Shown here: one piece after another, positions 31,025-40,418 of the stretch
Numbering within the stretch: the first letter of the stretch is position 1
Layout of the letters: each line of letters opens with the position of its first letter
DNA from: Thiolinea disciformis DSM 14473
Lineage (GTDB): Bacteria > Pseudomonadota > Gammaproteobacteria > Thiotrichales > Thiotrichaceae
DNA: 64,000 bases
Reading direction: 5' to 3'
Assembly: GCF_000371925.1 (NCBI RefSeq)
Contig: NZ_AQVE01000010.1
Coordinates: forward strand, 1-64,000
Program-made: the position numbers and the translations under genes
Notes under the pieces: model-generated
What the model saw: only the letters and a program-made list of their open reading frames with translations
The model's database searches: none
Told to the model about the DNA's origin: nothing

Positions 31025-31801
31025 ATGAATTACCCGAATGATTTTATTGACCAATTTATATGTGGTAGCTCAGAGCAAGTCATGGCTCAATTACCTGATA
31101 AAAGCGTAGACCTAGTAGTTACCTCACCACCCTATAATCTTAAAAACTCTACTGGCAATGGAATGAAAGATGGTAGAGGAGGTAAGTGGTCCAAAGCTGC
31201 TCTAATACAAGGCTACTCACACCATCATGATAATATGCCTCATGCAGAATATGTAGCTTGGCAGCAGACTTGCTTAAAAGAGATGATGAGGGTTCTAAAA
31301 GATGATGGTGCGATTTTCTACAATCATAAATGGCGTGTGCAAAATGGGTTACTACAAGACCGTAGTGATATAGTTGCTGGCCTTCCTGTTCGCCAAATTA
31401 TTATCTGGAGAAGAAAAGGTGGTATCAACTTTAATGCTGGATACTTCTTACCTACCTATGAAGTAATTTATTTAATAGCAAAAAAAGACTTTAAATTAGC
31501 ACCTAAAGCAAACGCTTATGGAGATGTATGGGAGTTTGGTCAAGACCTAAATAATCAACATCCGGCCCCCTTCCCCGTAGAATTAGTTGAAAGAATTATA
31601 TCATCAACTTCTGCACAAATTATTCTGGATCCCTTTATGGGCTCGGGTACAACAGCTTACGTTGCTAAACAGCTGGGGAGACAGTTTATAGGAATAGAAA
31701 TATCTCCAGAATATTGCGAAATGGCAAAACTTCGTTTGATTGACCCATCAAGCATCTACAGGGAACCAGCATCTACAGCTCAGCAGGGTAAATTGCTATG
31801 A
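31025..31801 (+). CDS. Type II DNA methyltransferase (N4-cytosine or N6-adenine, beta class)
   Basis: 258 aa. The catalytic motif TSPPYNLK (residues 33-40) precedes the AdoMet-binding motif DPFMGSGTTAYVAKQ (about 202-216), the order of the beta class. TSPPY is the common form in N4-cytosine enzymes such as M.MvaI and M.BcnI, and the partner nuclease supports this. It protects host sites of its cognate nuclease, whose gene overlaps by 4 bp (ATGA). The gene is visibly AT-richer than its neighbours, suggesting acquisition from elsewhere. No control protein gene is present. Confidence 0.85.
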   Translation: MNYPNDFIDQFICGSSEQVMAQLPDKSVDLVVTSPPYNLKNSTGNGMKDGRGGKWSKAALIQGYSHHHDNMPHAEYVAWQQTCLKEMMRVLKDDGAIFYNHKWRVQNGLLQDRSDIVAGLPVRQIIIWRRKGGINFNAGYFLPTYEVIYLIAKKDFKLAPKANAYGDVWEFGQDLNNQHPAPFPVELVERIISSTSAQIILDPFMGSGTTAYVAKQLGRQFIGIEISPEYCEMAKLRLIDPSSIYREPASTAQQGKLL

Positions 31802-32586
31802 GTGACAAAACCTTTACTAAAGAAGGATTAATCCAAGAGCTGCAAAAAATACGTGGTCAGGGCTGGATCGAGACAACAAGACCTCTTAATGATGGAAATG
31901 TGGGAAATTTATTAGAGGACCTTCTGGGCATCGATGAAAACAACTTACCCATACCCAATGCAACAGAATGGGAGTTAAAAACTCAACGCAAGGCTAGTAA
32001 CTCTTTACTAACCCTTTTTCATATGGAGCCCTCTCCCAGAGCTCTAAAATTTGTTCCTAAAATCCTATTGCCCCATTATGGTTGGACACATCAAGATGCT
32101 GGTATCAATTACACAATAAATGAAAAAAGTTTTCGACAAACTATACGTGCTGGAGTATATTCGAATAGAGGATTTTCAATAAGAGTCAATAAAGCAGAGC
32201 AAAAAATAGAAGTGCATTTTGACCCTACCAAAGTTGATCTATCTATTCAGGGCGACTGGCTAACATCGATCAGAACTAGCGGCAAATTAGAACTTGATCC
32301 AGCGCCCTATTGGGGCTTTAACGACTTCTTTCATAAGCTAGGCTCTAAGCTACATAATTGTTTTTATGTTACTGCTATTGAGAAGAAGGAAAACGGCAAA
32401 AACTTTTTCAAATATGAAGACATTCTAATGCTGAAGGATTTATCTCTGGATAAGACAATTGATGCGCTAGAGGCTGGACTAATTTATATAGATTTTGATG
32501 CACGTACAGGTCACAATCATGGAACAAAATTTAGGATTCATCCTAAAAATATGATTAATCTTTATACAACCCATCAAATTTATTAG
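31798..32586 (+). CDS. Type II restriction endonuclease, MvaI/BcnI family
   Basis: 262 aa translated from ATG inside the methyltransferase stop. The start (LIQELQKIRGQGWIETTRPL then NDGNVGNLLEDLLGI) and the catalytic strand with Glu59-Leu-Lys61 (ATEWELKT) fit the MutH-like fold of MvaI and BcnI, which cut CCWGG and CCSGG as monomers. Expected cleavage of a short CC-N-GG type site is inferred from the family; the exact specificity cannot be read from sequence. The gene is intact, so the pair should be active. Confidence 0.8.
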   Translation: MSDKTFTKEGLIQELQKIRGQGWIETTRPLNDGNVGNLLEDLLGIDENNLPIPNATEWELKTQRKASNSLLTLFHMEPSPRALKFVPKILLPHYGWTHQDAGINYTINEKSFRQTIRAGVYSNRGFSIRVNKAEQKIEVHFDPTKVDLSIQGDWLTSIRTSGKLELDPAPYWGFNDFFHKLGSKLHNCFYVTAIEKKENGKNFFKYEDILMLKDLSLDKTIDALEAGLIYIDFDARTGHNHGTKFRIHPKNMINLYTTHQIY

Positions 32587-32685
32587 TTATTTTAAAAGCA
32601 TGGAATTTTTGGTTGTTTTTCCATTTTTTTACAGACTTCTTTTTAAATATGTCAATTTTATTAATGAGTTACTATTTAACTGTGG

Positions 32686-32703
32686 TCCTGTTGGAGCCAC
32701 CAT
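32686..32703 (+). other. Second tRNA 3'-end fragment flanking the restriction island
   Basis: TCCTGTTGGAGCCACCAT matches 30833-30850 at 17 of 18 bases, including the CCA end. With the att site at 30.8 kb it brackets the restriction-modification genes as a direct repeat of 1.85 kb spacing. It is either the outer end of an independent insertion at the same tRNA or the remnant of an older one. The surrounding 32587-32820 holds no gene. Confidence 0.6.
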
Positions 32704-32820
32704 TAAAATCAATAGTTTAGCAGCTTATTAATTTTAGCACCTTGCCAGCTAGTGAGACCCTAGCAAGATGCCAAAACCACCACTCAACCCTGCTTAAGCA
32801 TCCAACCTGTCAAAACGGAT

Positions 32821-33792
32821 TTAGACTGAAACATCTAGGTCTTTTTTGGCGCGGAATTTGCCAACGATTTTGATAATCGGCTCGACCACTATAAACACCA
32901 CAGCACCAATGAGTAAACCTAAGACAATCGTTAGTAAACTAGGGGTAATAGCTGCGAGTAAATTACCAAACCAGCCTTGAATCTGGTGCACAAAAGCGAC
33001 TGCACCTTCGGTAATGTGATGACCCAGCGGCAAACCATGCAGCACAATACCACCGCCCACCATAAACATCGCAATCGTGCCGGCAATTGACAAAAACTTC
33101 ATCAGCTTGGGGGCAAAAGCGAGTAAGAATTTACCCAAACTCATTTTAAAACCTGCACTGCCCTGCTCTTCCGCCTTGCGTACCAGATACATGCCCAGGT
33201 CATCCATTTTGACGATGCCAGCCACTAAACCATAGACACCAAAAGTCATTAAGATCGCAATGCCAGCCACTACCACCGCTTGCGTCATAAAAGGCTGATC
33301 CTTGACCGACCCTAAAGCGATCACGATAATTTCGGCGGATAAAATAAAATCAGTACGTATCGCACCTTTAATTTTATCTCGCTCAAAATCAGCCATATTC
33401 ACATCAGGATCTAGCAATGCCTCCGTGACAGCTTGTTCCTCATCGTGCTCATCTTCATGAAGCACTTTATGTAAAACTTTTTCGAATCCTTCAAAACATA
33501 AATAAGCGCCGCCCACCATTAATAAAGGAGTAATCAACCACGGCAAAAAAGCGCTAATCGCCAAGGCGGCTGGCACAAGAATCAGTTTATTAATAAACGA
33601 ACCCTTGCCAACGGCCCAAACCACAGGAATTTCACGCTCAGCACGGATACCAGAAACTTGTTGCGCATTGAGGGCTAAATCATCACCTAATACACCCGCG
33701 GTTTTCTTGGCAGCCACCTTGGTCAGCACCGCCACATCATCTAAAACGGTGGTAATATCATCCAATAACGCGAGAAGACCAGCACCTGCCAT
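32821..33792 (-). CDS. DUF808 (YedI-like) inner membrane protein
   Basis: 323 aa. The start MAGAGLLALLDDITTVLDDVAVLTKVAAKKTAGVLGDDLA is diagnostic of the DUF808/YedI family, and length is typical. Several hydrophobic spans (about 70-105, 165-195, 235-260, 283-310) and a Glu/His-rich loop are present. The protein is an integral membrane protein of unknown function. As first host gene beyond the tRNA fragments it marks the chromosome side of the insertion. Confidence 0.85.
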   Translation of the reverse strand: MAGAGLLALLDDITTVLDDVAVLTKVAAKKTAGVLGDDLALNAQQVSGIRAEREIPVVWAVGKGSFINKLILVPAALAISAFLPWLITPLLMVGGAYLCFEGFEKVLHKVLHEDEHDEEQAVTEALLDPDVNMADFERDKIKGAIRTDFILSAEIIVIALGSVKDQPFMTQAVVVAGIAILMTFGVYGLVAGIVKMDDLGMYLVRKAEEQGSAGFKMSLGKFLLAFAPKLMKFLSIAGTIAMFMVGGGIVLHGLPLGHHITEGAVAFVHQIQGWFGNLLAAITPSLLTIVLGLLIGAVVFIVVEPIIKIVGKFRAKKDLDVSV

Positions 33793-33828
33793 AATGTATT
33801 AACCTTTTTTATTGATAGACTGTTACTT

Positions 33829-34290
33829 TTACTTTCTGAGTGGCGGCACAGCAGCGGTCGGTGCGGCCTGTGTATTACCAAACACAGGGGTCGCCATCAA
33901 TTTTTCAGCTTCATCAGCATCATCACAATAACTCCAAGTCGCCTCCCAACGTGAAGGAAAATTTTTATCTAAGAATTTGACATTGAAACGCCCCCAATAC
34001 GAGGTCATTTTGCCCTGAATCCCGGGTCGTTGTGTGTCACATGCTTTTTTCGACTGATTTTTTGCCCAATACCCAGTGTAACTAGCACGATTTTCATAAA
34101 CTTTCGCTAAGCCCAACAGATAAATTACGCCAGGATTATCTGCCGAACCATAAGTCCAAACCGCCGTAGGGCCAATTTCATCCTCGTAGACTACACGCCC
34201 ACTTTTAGTATCCCAAACTTCATCCGACCAAGCCGGTAAAGCAGCGAAACCACTAGCAGCAATGAAGGTCAAGGCAAGTACAGCTTTCAT
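33829..34290 (-). CDS. Secreted protein of unknown function (153 aa)
   Basis: ATG at 34290 with GAGGATT upstream gives a signal peptide (MKAVLALTFIAASGFAALPA); an earlier in-frame start overlaps lnt and lacks a ribosome site. The mature part is aromatic and has Cys residues in KACDTQRPG and SYCDDADE that could form a disulphide. It follows lnt by 10 bp in the same direction, so it may share its transcript. No domain is recognised. Confidence 0.65.
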   Translation of the reverse strand: MKAVLALTFIAASGFAALPAWSDEVWDTKSGRVVYEDEIGPTAVWTYGSADNPGVIYLLGLAKVYENRASYTGYWAKNQSKKACDTQRPGIQGKMTSYWGRFNVKFLDKNFPSRWEATWSYCDDADEAEKLMATPVFGNTQAAPTAAVPPLRK

Positions 34291-34300
34291 GGTTAAATCC

Positions 34301-35860
34301 TCAAATGAATGTTTCACGCACTGTACCGCGTCCGAGCCAAGCACTAACACCTAGCATAAGAGATAGCAGTATCACGATAAACCCATTACCCCAGAAAATA
34401 TAAGGCGTTGAACCTTGCATGGGTTGTGCCCAACCGGCAATAACCGCTTCTTTATATTGTGTCGAACCTTGTAAAGGTTTGCCTTCCGCATCATACACAT
34501 GATCAGCAACGTTCTTGCCCTGAGGATTAATAATTTCAGTTACACCATTATTAGTAGAACGTAATAAATAACGCCCCGTCTCCATCGCTCGAAACCGTGC
34601 AATCTGCGCATGTTGTTGGGCTTCAATCGACCCTGTGAACCAACCATCATTACTGACATTGACTAGCATGGTCGCTTCTGGTAAACCATCGCGCATTTCT
34701 TCGCCATAGGCATCTTCATAGCATACCGACATACGCATCGGTTGACCGGCGACCATCAAGTTAACCTTTCCTTTCCATGGCGTCACATTGTCATAGGGCA
34801 AAATAACAATCTTTTCCAAAAAACGCAGGTATTTCAAAAAGGGAATATATTCGCTAAATGGCACCAGATGGCGCTTACCATAGACATCAAGCTCTTTGCC
34901 AATGCGCATAATCGCGTTATACATGGCGCCTGTGTCTTTATCGTATTCAAAACCGCCTACTAATAAATCATTTTCTTGCGTGGCAAAGTTTTGTTGTAGG
35001 GGCAAAATTAAATCATTCATCGACTGCTGAAAGGTATCGGCAATGGCCGTTTCGGGCCAAATAATCACATGCGAGTTTTCCATATGCCTTTCCATCATAT
35101 CGAGATGCTTTTGCACATGGGTCACATTTAAGCTTTGATCCCACTTTTCTTCTTGTTTGATATTCGCTTGAATCATACTCACATATAATTTATCACCCAC
35201 CGGCTTAGTCCATTGAATCCAGCCTAAACCAAAACCGAGCGCCACACTGACTAGCAATAAGCTTACAGCAATCATCCGCTCACGCTGTGTACCAAGCGCT
35301 AACAGTACTACTGCGCCCGCGCCCAAAGCCACCACCCAACTAATACCTAAAGAGCCAATAATAGGAGCATAGTGCGCAAACCAGTTTTCACTTTGCGCAT
35401 GTCCCAATTGCAACCATGGAAAGCCGGTCAAAAACCAACTACGAAACCACTCGGTTAGGCCCCAAGCAGCCGGAAAAATAACCAAGAGTTTTAACAGATG
35501 GGACTGTGTAGCAAACCAGCTTAATAGCCAGCCAAATAGCATAAGCGTTAAAGCAATACCGAGTACGAACAAGCTGGTCATTAAGACGGCGACAAAGCCA
35601 TTCGCACCACCGAAGAAATAGATGCTATAAAAGATCCAGTGCGCTCCACCGGCAAATAAACCAATGCCAAATACCCAAGCGAGCCGCACGCGCTGCCAGC
35701 GAGTCATAATTTTGAGATTGAGCCAGAAGAATACGGCGGTGGCTAACCACGTAATCGGATAAAAGCCGAAAGGGGCAAAGGCGAAGACCAGTGATAAACC
35801 TGCAAGCAGGGCAATCAAATAATCCCAACGGGAAAAAGACGAGGCGCTAAAAGACAACAT
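34301..35860 (-). CDS. lnt: Apolipoprotein N-acyltransferase
   Basis: 519 aa, the usual length. Six or more hydrophobic spans occupy the first 220 residues, followed by a nitrilase-type periplasmic domain with the catalytic Glu in IIWPETAI (about 269), the Lys in YGKRHLVPFSEYIPF (about 335) and the nucleophile Cys in RMSVCYEDAYG (about 379). A last hydrophobic segment ends the protein. It transfers the third acyl chain to lipoproteins in the inner membrane. Here it is separated from corC by a DUF533 gene, unlike in E. coli. Confidence 0.95.
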   Translation of the reverse strand: MLSFSASSFSRWDYLIALLAGLSLVFAFAPFGFYPITWLATAVFFWLNLKIMTRWQRVRLAWVFGIGLFAGGAHWIFYSIYFFGGANGFVAVLMTSLFVLGIALTLMLFGWLLSWFATQSHLLKLLVIFPAAWGLTEWFRSWFLTGFPWLQLGHAQSENWFAHYAPIIGSLGISWVVALGAGAVVLLALGTQRERMIAVSLLLVSVALGFGLGWIQWTKPVGDKLYVSMIQANIKQEEKWDQSLNVTHVQKHLDMMERHMENSHVIIWPETAIADTFQQSMNDLILPLQQNFATQENDLLVGGFEYDKDTGAMYNAIMRIGKELDVYGKRHLVPFSEYIPFLKYLRFLEKIVILPYDNVTPWKGKVNLMVAGQPMRMSVCYEDAYGEEMRDGLPEATMLVNVSNDGWFTGSIEAQQHAQIARFRAMETGRYLLRSTNNGVTEIINPQGKNVADHVYDAEGKPLQGSTQYKEAVIAGWAQPMQGSTPYIFWGNGFIVILLSLMLGVSAWLGRGTVRETFI

Positions 35861-35931
35861 GGGTTAGCCAGATTCACAAAAATCTGGATTATAACCCAGC
35901 CACCCTCACACGCCACGCCTTTTCAATTAAA

Positions 35932-36573
35932 TTAGCTTAACTGTACCGCGTGATCTGGCAAACCTAAGGCCGCTTGTAAATCAGCCAAGTAAGCCTTCTC
36001 GGCCGCATTATTCGGATCCACTAACATCGAAGAAAGCAGATACAACTCAACGGCTGCCTTACCATCACCTTTCGCTAAAGCGGCAACATCTTGTGCATTA
36101 GTTGGCGTGGTTAATTCTTTCAGCAACATCGAATTCACATCTTCATCCAACTGGAATTCAGCTAACTTCGTGCGAATCGCAGCAATTTCTTGCTGATCCA
36201 CATGACCATCTGCTTTTGCTGCAGCGACCATCGCTTTTAAAATAGCAGTACTATCTAAGCTAGGCTCTTGAGCAGCCGGTGCAGCTAGTAAAGACGTATC
36301 TGCGCTAGCATCTTTCTTTTGCCATTGGTTATACATTTGATAAGCCAAAGTACCTAAAGCCGCTAAACTCCCTAACTTGACACCCGCACCTGCAACTGAG
36401 CGGCCTCTTTTTGTACCTAATAACAAAGCCATCACACCAGCGGCGGCCGCACCTGTTAACAAGCCAGACCCCGCGCCTTGGCTCAATGCAGGGGTTTGTT
36501 GCTGCGTAGTTTGATTAGCCTGTCCTTGACTTTGACCCGCTAACATTTGATTTAATAAACCTGTTAAATCCAT
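35932..36573 (-). CDS. DUF533 / TerB-like membrane-associated protein
   Basis: 213 aa: a short helix (DLTGLLNQMLAGQ), a Gln-rich linker, a Gly/Ala hydrophobic segment (GLLTGAAAAGVMALLLG, about 38-54), a second (GSLAALGTLAYQMYNQW), then a helical C-terminal domain from about 105 with AAAKADGHVDQQEIAAI, the metal-binding-like motif of the TerB superfamily. The E. coli relative YebE is envelope-stress regulated. Function is unknown. A good ribosome site (GGAGAG) precedes the ATG. Confidence 0.75.
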   Translation of the reverse strand: MDLTGLLNQMLAGQSQGQANQTTQQQTPALSQGAGSGLLTGAAAAGVMALLLGTKRGRSVAGAGVKLGSLAALGTLAYQMYNQWQKKDASADTSLLAAPAAQEPSLDSTAILKAMVAAAKADGHVDQQEIAAIRTKLAEFQLDEDVNSMLLKELTTPTNAQDVAALAKGDGKAAVELYLLSSMLVDPNNAAEKAYLADLQAALGLPDHAVQLS

Positions 36574-36655
36574 AGTGCTCTCCTTTCCAATAATTTCTAA
36601 TAAGTGGCCTGTTCATTCACATTTTCACAGAGTGTGCCTGAACCTAACGTCTTTG

Positions 36656-37528
36656 TCAGACACCCACGGCGTTTGCATAGTTATTCTGATTCGCAGCCTG
36701 CTGTACTTCCAATTGTAAAATGCGCCGAGAATCACATTGGCTCACACGGAATAACCATCCCTCCAATTCTAGCTCCTCACCTTCACGTGGAATCTTACCC
36801 AACTCATTAATAATCAAACCCGCAATGGTATCAAATTCATCGTCTGGAAAATCGGTAGCAAATGTTTCATTAAAGTCTTCAATCGGAGTGGTCGCATTGA
36901 CCAAGAAGTGTTGGTCGCCAATCGATTTGATTAACACTTCGGATTTTTCATCATCATGCTCATCATCAATATCACCAATAATTTGCTCCAGCACATCCTC
37001 AAACGTCACCAAACCCGCTACGGCTGCATATTCATCAACGACCACCGCCATATGACTACGATTATCACGAAATTCGGTTAAAAGGCGATTTAAGGGCTGA
37101 GTTTCGGGAACGATTAAGGCTGGACGAATCGCATCGGCTAATACGAAGTCTTGCTCATGCCCGATATATTTCAGCAAATCCTTCGCGAGTAATACACCGA
37201 CCAACTGATCACGATCCTCATTAAACACGGGATAACGTGAATGTTCGGTTTCGGCAATTCTCTCTAAGACTGTAGAAAAATCATCCGTATGACGGAGGAA
37301 GTTAATGCGCGAGCGCGGAATCATAATGTCATGCACTTTGAGTGAATCAAAGGCTAAAATACCTTGAATCATGTCGACTGCATGTTCATCGAGAATTTTT
37401 TTATCATTCGCTCGCTGTAAATCGTCTAATAATTCGGTTTGGTTTTGTGAATAAAGATCCAAATTATCAATCAGCCACTGTTTCCAACGCGGTCGTGGCT
37501 GCGACCTAGGAGGCTCACTTGTTTTCAT
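36656..37528 (-). CDS. corC: CorC/HlyC-type CBS-domain protein (YbeX)
   Basis: 290 aa. Two CBS domains, beginning with HDIMIPRSRINFL (about 65) and running through LADAIRPALIVPETQPLNRL (about 135), precede the small CorC_HlyC domain with FNETFATDFPDDEFDTIAGL (about 220-250). There is no N-terminal membrane domain, as in E. coli YbeX. Its position between ybeY and lnt is conserved. It has been linked to magnesium/cobalt efflux and to ribosome metabolism. It ends with GV at the edge of a noncoding stretch. Confidence 0.9.
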   Translation of the reverse strand: MKTSEPPRSQPRPRWKQWLIDNLDLYSQNQTELLDDLQRANDKKILDEHAVDMIQGILAFDSLKVHDIMIPRSRINFLRHTDDFSTVLERIAETEHSRYPVFNEDRDQLVGVLLAKDLLKYIGHEQDFVLADAIRPALIVPETQPLNRLLTEFRDNRSHMAVVVDEYAAVAGLVTFEDVLEQIIGDIDDEHDDEKSEVLIKSIGDQHFLVNATTPIEDFNETFATDFPDDEFDTIAGLIINELGKIPREGEELELEGWLFRVSQCDSRRILQLEVQQAANQNNYANAVGV

Positions 37529-37567
37529 GCGCTTGTTTAAATTATTAACTCAATTAAAAATAAAATA

Positions 37568-38047
37568 TCAATCAATCAAATAAGGATTAGGAATATTGAG
37601 GTCGCGCAAAATATCGAGTTCACGCAACTCCATCAACTCCCGTTCCGTCTCATTAATATGATCATACCCCTGCAAATGCAAGAGGCCATGCACCACTAAA
37701 TGTGCCCAATGCTGTTCGAGTACTTTGCCCTGCTCTTTAGCTTCACGCTCAACCACGGCTTTGCAAAGTACCATATCCCCTAAATAATCAATTTCTAGCT
37801 CGTCTTCTTCTTGTACATCCTGCAAATCAAAGTCCGGCTCATAGGGAAACGATAGTACATTGGTAGGATAATCTTTGCCGCGAAATTGTAAATTTAGTTG
37901 CTGGCTATCTTCTTCATTCACAATCCGAATGACCACCCCTGCATCACTTTCATCCAACCAAGCAGCACGCGCCCAGTGCGTAAAATGTTGCTCTGAAGGA
38001 AGCGCTGTAAAATCATAGGGATTTTGCACTTGCACCAATAAGGTCAT
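37568..38047 (-). CDS. ybeY: Endoribonuclease YbeY (rRNA maturation)
   Basis: 159 aa with the zinc signature HGLLHLQGYDH (His residues 3+5 apart, about 123-133) and the TNVLSFPYEPD motif before it. It acts in 16S rRNA 3' end maturation and 70S quality control. ATG at 38047 overlaps the phoH stop by 4 bp, as in most gammaproteobacteria. Confidence 0.95.
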   Translation of the reverse strand: MTLLVQVQNPYDFTALPSEQHFTHWARAAWLDESDAGVVIRIVNEEDSQQLNLQFRGKDYPTNVLSFPYEPDFDLQDVQEEDELEIDYLGDMVLCKAVVEREAKEQGKVLEQHWAHLVVHGLLHLQGYDHINETERELMELRELDILRDLNIPNPYLID

Positions 38048-39042
38048 GTGTTAGGCTCGTTCGTTTGATGTTTTTCATAAGCCGCGACAATCCGCTGCAC
38101 CAAAGCATGGCGTACCACATCACGCCCTTCGAAATGGCTAAAACTAATGCCAGGCACATCTTTTAGAATCGTCATAACATGCTTTAAGCCCGATAACTGC
38201 TGGCGTGGTAGATCAATTTGCGTAATGTCTCCTGTGACTACCGCTGTCGAACCAAAACCTAAACGTGTGAGGAACATTTTCATTTGCTCAACCGTCGTAT
38301 TTTGCGCCTCATCTAATAGAATAAAGGCATCATTTAAGGTACGACCGCGCATATAAGCCAGTGGTGCCACTTCAATCACATTGCGCTCAATTAATTTATT
38401 AACCTTCTCAATGCCCAACATTTCATATAAAGCGTCATACATAGGGCGCAAATAAGGATCAATTTTTTGGCTTAAATCACCAGGTAGAAAACCTAATTTC
38501 TCGCCCGCTTCAACCGCAGGTCTGACTAACACCAAACGCCTTACTTCATCGCGTTCTAGTGCTTCGACCGCACACGCCACCGCTAACCATGTTTTACCCG
38601 TGCCAGCAGGGCCAATACCGAAACTCACATCATGGGTGCGAATGTGGTGAATATATTGCGCCTGCATATCGCCTTTGGGCTTAATATAACCCTTGCGCGT
38701 GCGAATCCGAATGTCATCGTACTTGGCAGCGTTGGGCTTTTTATCAAGATTAGCTTCTTGCATGAACAAATGAATATGTTCGGGAGCAAGAATGGCAGTC
38801 CGCGTTTCTTCATACAAATCACGCAATAAATTAATGGCGGTTTGTACCGTATCAGGCTTACCTTTCACGCTAAATTGATGACCACGATTGTGGATTTCAA
38901 TACCTAAACGATCTTCAATTTGGCGTAGATGTTTATCGAATTGCCCGCTTAAATTCATCAGGCGCTCAGTGTCGACAGGCGTTAATTCAAACTGGACAGT
39001 CGTTCTGTCAGTTGCTGCCAGCGGTTTTTCAACAGTAGTCAA
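38044..39042 (-). CDS. phoH: PhoH-like ATPase (YbeZ)
   Basis: 332 aa. N-terminal KH-like segment (about 30-90), then the P-loop GPAGTGKTWLAVACA (about 147) and the Walker B-like FILLDEAQNTT (about 240), with SGLKHV and the C-terminal HALVQRIVAAYE. It is a cytoplasmic ATPase and a partner of YbeY in RNA metabolism. It is the first gene of the ybeZ-ybeY-corC cluster, with promoter in the divergent region shared with the FIST gene. Confidence 0.95.
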   Translation of the reverse strand: MTTVEKPLAATDRTTVQFELTPVDTERLMNLSGQFDKHLRQIEDRLGIEIHNRGHQFSVKGKPDTVQTAINLLRDLYEETRTAILAPEHIHLFMQEANLDKKPNAAKYDDIRIRTRKGYIKPKGDMQAQYIHHIRTHDVSFGIGPAGTGKTWLAVACAVEALERDEVRRLVLVRPAVEAGEKLGFLPGDLSQKIDPYLRPMYDALYEMLGIEKVNKLIERNVIEVAPLAYMRGRTLNDAFILLDEAQNTTVEQMKMFLTRLGFGSTAVVTGDITQIDLPRQQLSGLKHVMTILKDVPGISFSHFEGRDVVRHALVQRIVAAYEKHQTNEPNT

Positions 39043-39272
39043 ATTGATTTACAATTCCTATAAGCTATTATTTCAGTATAGACCATGTTCTAGGTCGAAG
39101 AAAGAAACTGACTAGCACAGACTTTCTTAGCCACAGCTCCCAGTAAGTAATAACCGATAAAAGGAACTACTTATTTTAGTGGAGTGTGAAATAATAGTTC
39201 ATTAAAACCTAGTCTTGTGCTAAGTTTTTGTTAACTCATTTATGATAAAAATAACAATAGGTTAAGCACAGC

Positions 39273-40418
39273 ATGGAAACTTTAGTATCCTGCTACACTC
39301 ACAGTACTGGCTGGCAACCAGCCCTACCTTCCGCGCTGGATTCTGAACAAACCCTCGTATTGGTTTTCGGTCCTGCTGAGTGGAATGACTATCAAAACGC
39401 CTTCTTTGATATAAAACAACATTTTCCTAAAGCCATTGTCGCGGGCTGTTCCGGTAATGGGCAAATTCTGCATCATGCCTTACATGATCAAGCCCTTGTG
39501 GTTTCCATTACGCGCTTTGAAAAAACGCAGCTACGACTTGCACAAAGTAGTTTTGATAATCGCCAAGAGTCATGGCGCATGGGCTATCGCCTAGCCAGTG
39601 ACTTGGATGAAAAAGACCTCAGCGCTATTTTCGTCTTAAGTGACGGTTGGTCGACGAATGGCACCGATTTAACCAATGGCCTTTATGCTGCACTCGGACG
39701 CACTATTCCAATTGCAGGGGGTTTATCCGGAGGCTTTCCTACTCATGCTTCGACATGGGTCATCAAACAAGGCATTCCACATGAAAAAGCCGCTTGTGCC
39801 ATTGGATTTTATGGCAAACAGATAGGCTTTTTAAGCCAAGCACGCCATGGCGCACGCCCTTTTGGCCCACAACGCACCATCACCTATGCACACAACAATA
39901 AATTATTTGAGATGGATGGGACTTCCGCGTTAGATATCTATGAAGAATATTTGGCAGAACAAGCCAAAATTTTCGAACATGAATGCGTCAAATTTCCATT
40001 ACTCATGCAAGAGCAGGACAGTACTGAACCGGTTATTCGCACACCCTTAGCCGTTGACCGCCAAACAAAAACTATTATTTTTGCTGGTGACCTATCGAAT
40101 AACAGCACCGTGCAGCTGATGTATGGGGGCGTGGATAATTTACTCGATGGTGCTGAGGAAGCAGCTATCCGTTTAGCGGCTCGTTTGCCCAATCCGACGC
40201 CTAAGACTTTATTATTACTCGCAGTCAGTTGTGGCGCTCGGCGTGTAATTTTAGCAGAAGATACTGAAGCGGAATTAACGAATACGATTGAAGCCTTCCC
40301 GCCCAATACAAGCCAAGTTGGCTTTTATTCGCATGGCGAAATCTCACCGCGCTCTGAAACTGGCGTAAGTGCTCTACATAATCAAACAATGACACTAACG
40401 GTACTCTATGAGCAGTGA
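39273..40418 (+). CDS. FIST-domain sensor protein (NosP-like)
   Basis: 381 aa, comprising an N-terminal FIST domain (VLVFGPAEWNDYQNAFFDI, AIVAGCSGNGQIL, LAGGLSGGF-like IAGGLSGG near 150) and a FIST_C domain (about 215-370, ending with GFYSHGEISPR). It overlaps the next gene, a hybrid histidine kinase without sensor domain, by 11 bp. This is the arrangement of NosP haem proteins that sense nitric oxide and control a co-encoded kinase (NahK). Haem binding cannot be judged from sequence alone. No signal peptide, so it is cytoplasmic. Confidence 0.8.
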   Translation: METLVSCYTHSTGWQPALPSALDSEQTLVLVFGPAEWNDYQNAFFDIKQHFPKAIVAGCSGNGQILHHALHDQALVVSITRFEKTQLRLAQSSFDNRQESWRMGYRLASDLDEKDLSAIFVLSDGWSTNGTDLTNGLYAALGRTIPIAGGLSGGFPTHASTWVIKQGIPHEKAACAIGFYGKQIGFLSQARHGARPFGPQRTITYAHNNKLFEMDGTSALDIYEEYLAEQAKIFEHECVKFPLLMQEQDSTEPVIRTPLAVDRQTKTIIFAGDLSNNSTVQLMYGGVDNLLDGAEEAAIRLAARLPNPTPKTLLLLAVSCGARRVILAEDTEAELTNTIEAFPPNTSQVGFYSHGEISPRSETGVSALHNQTMTLTVLYEQ

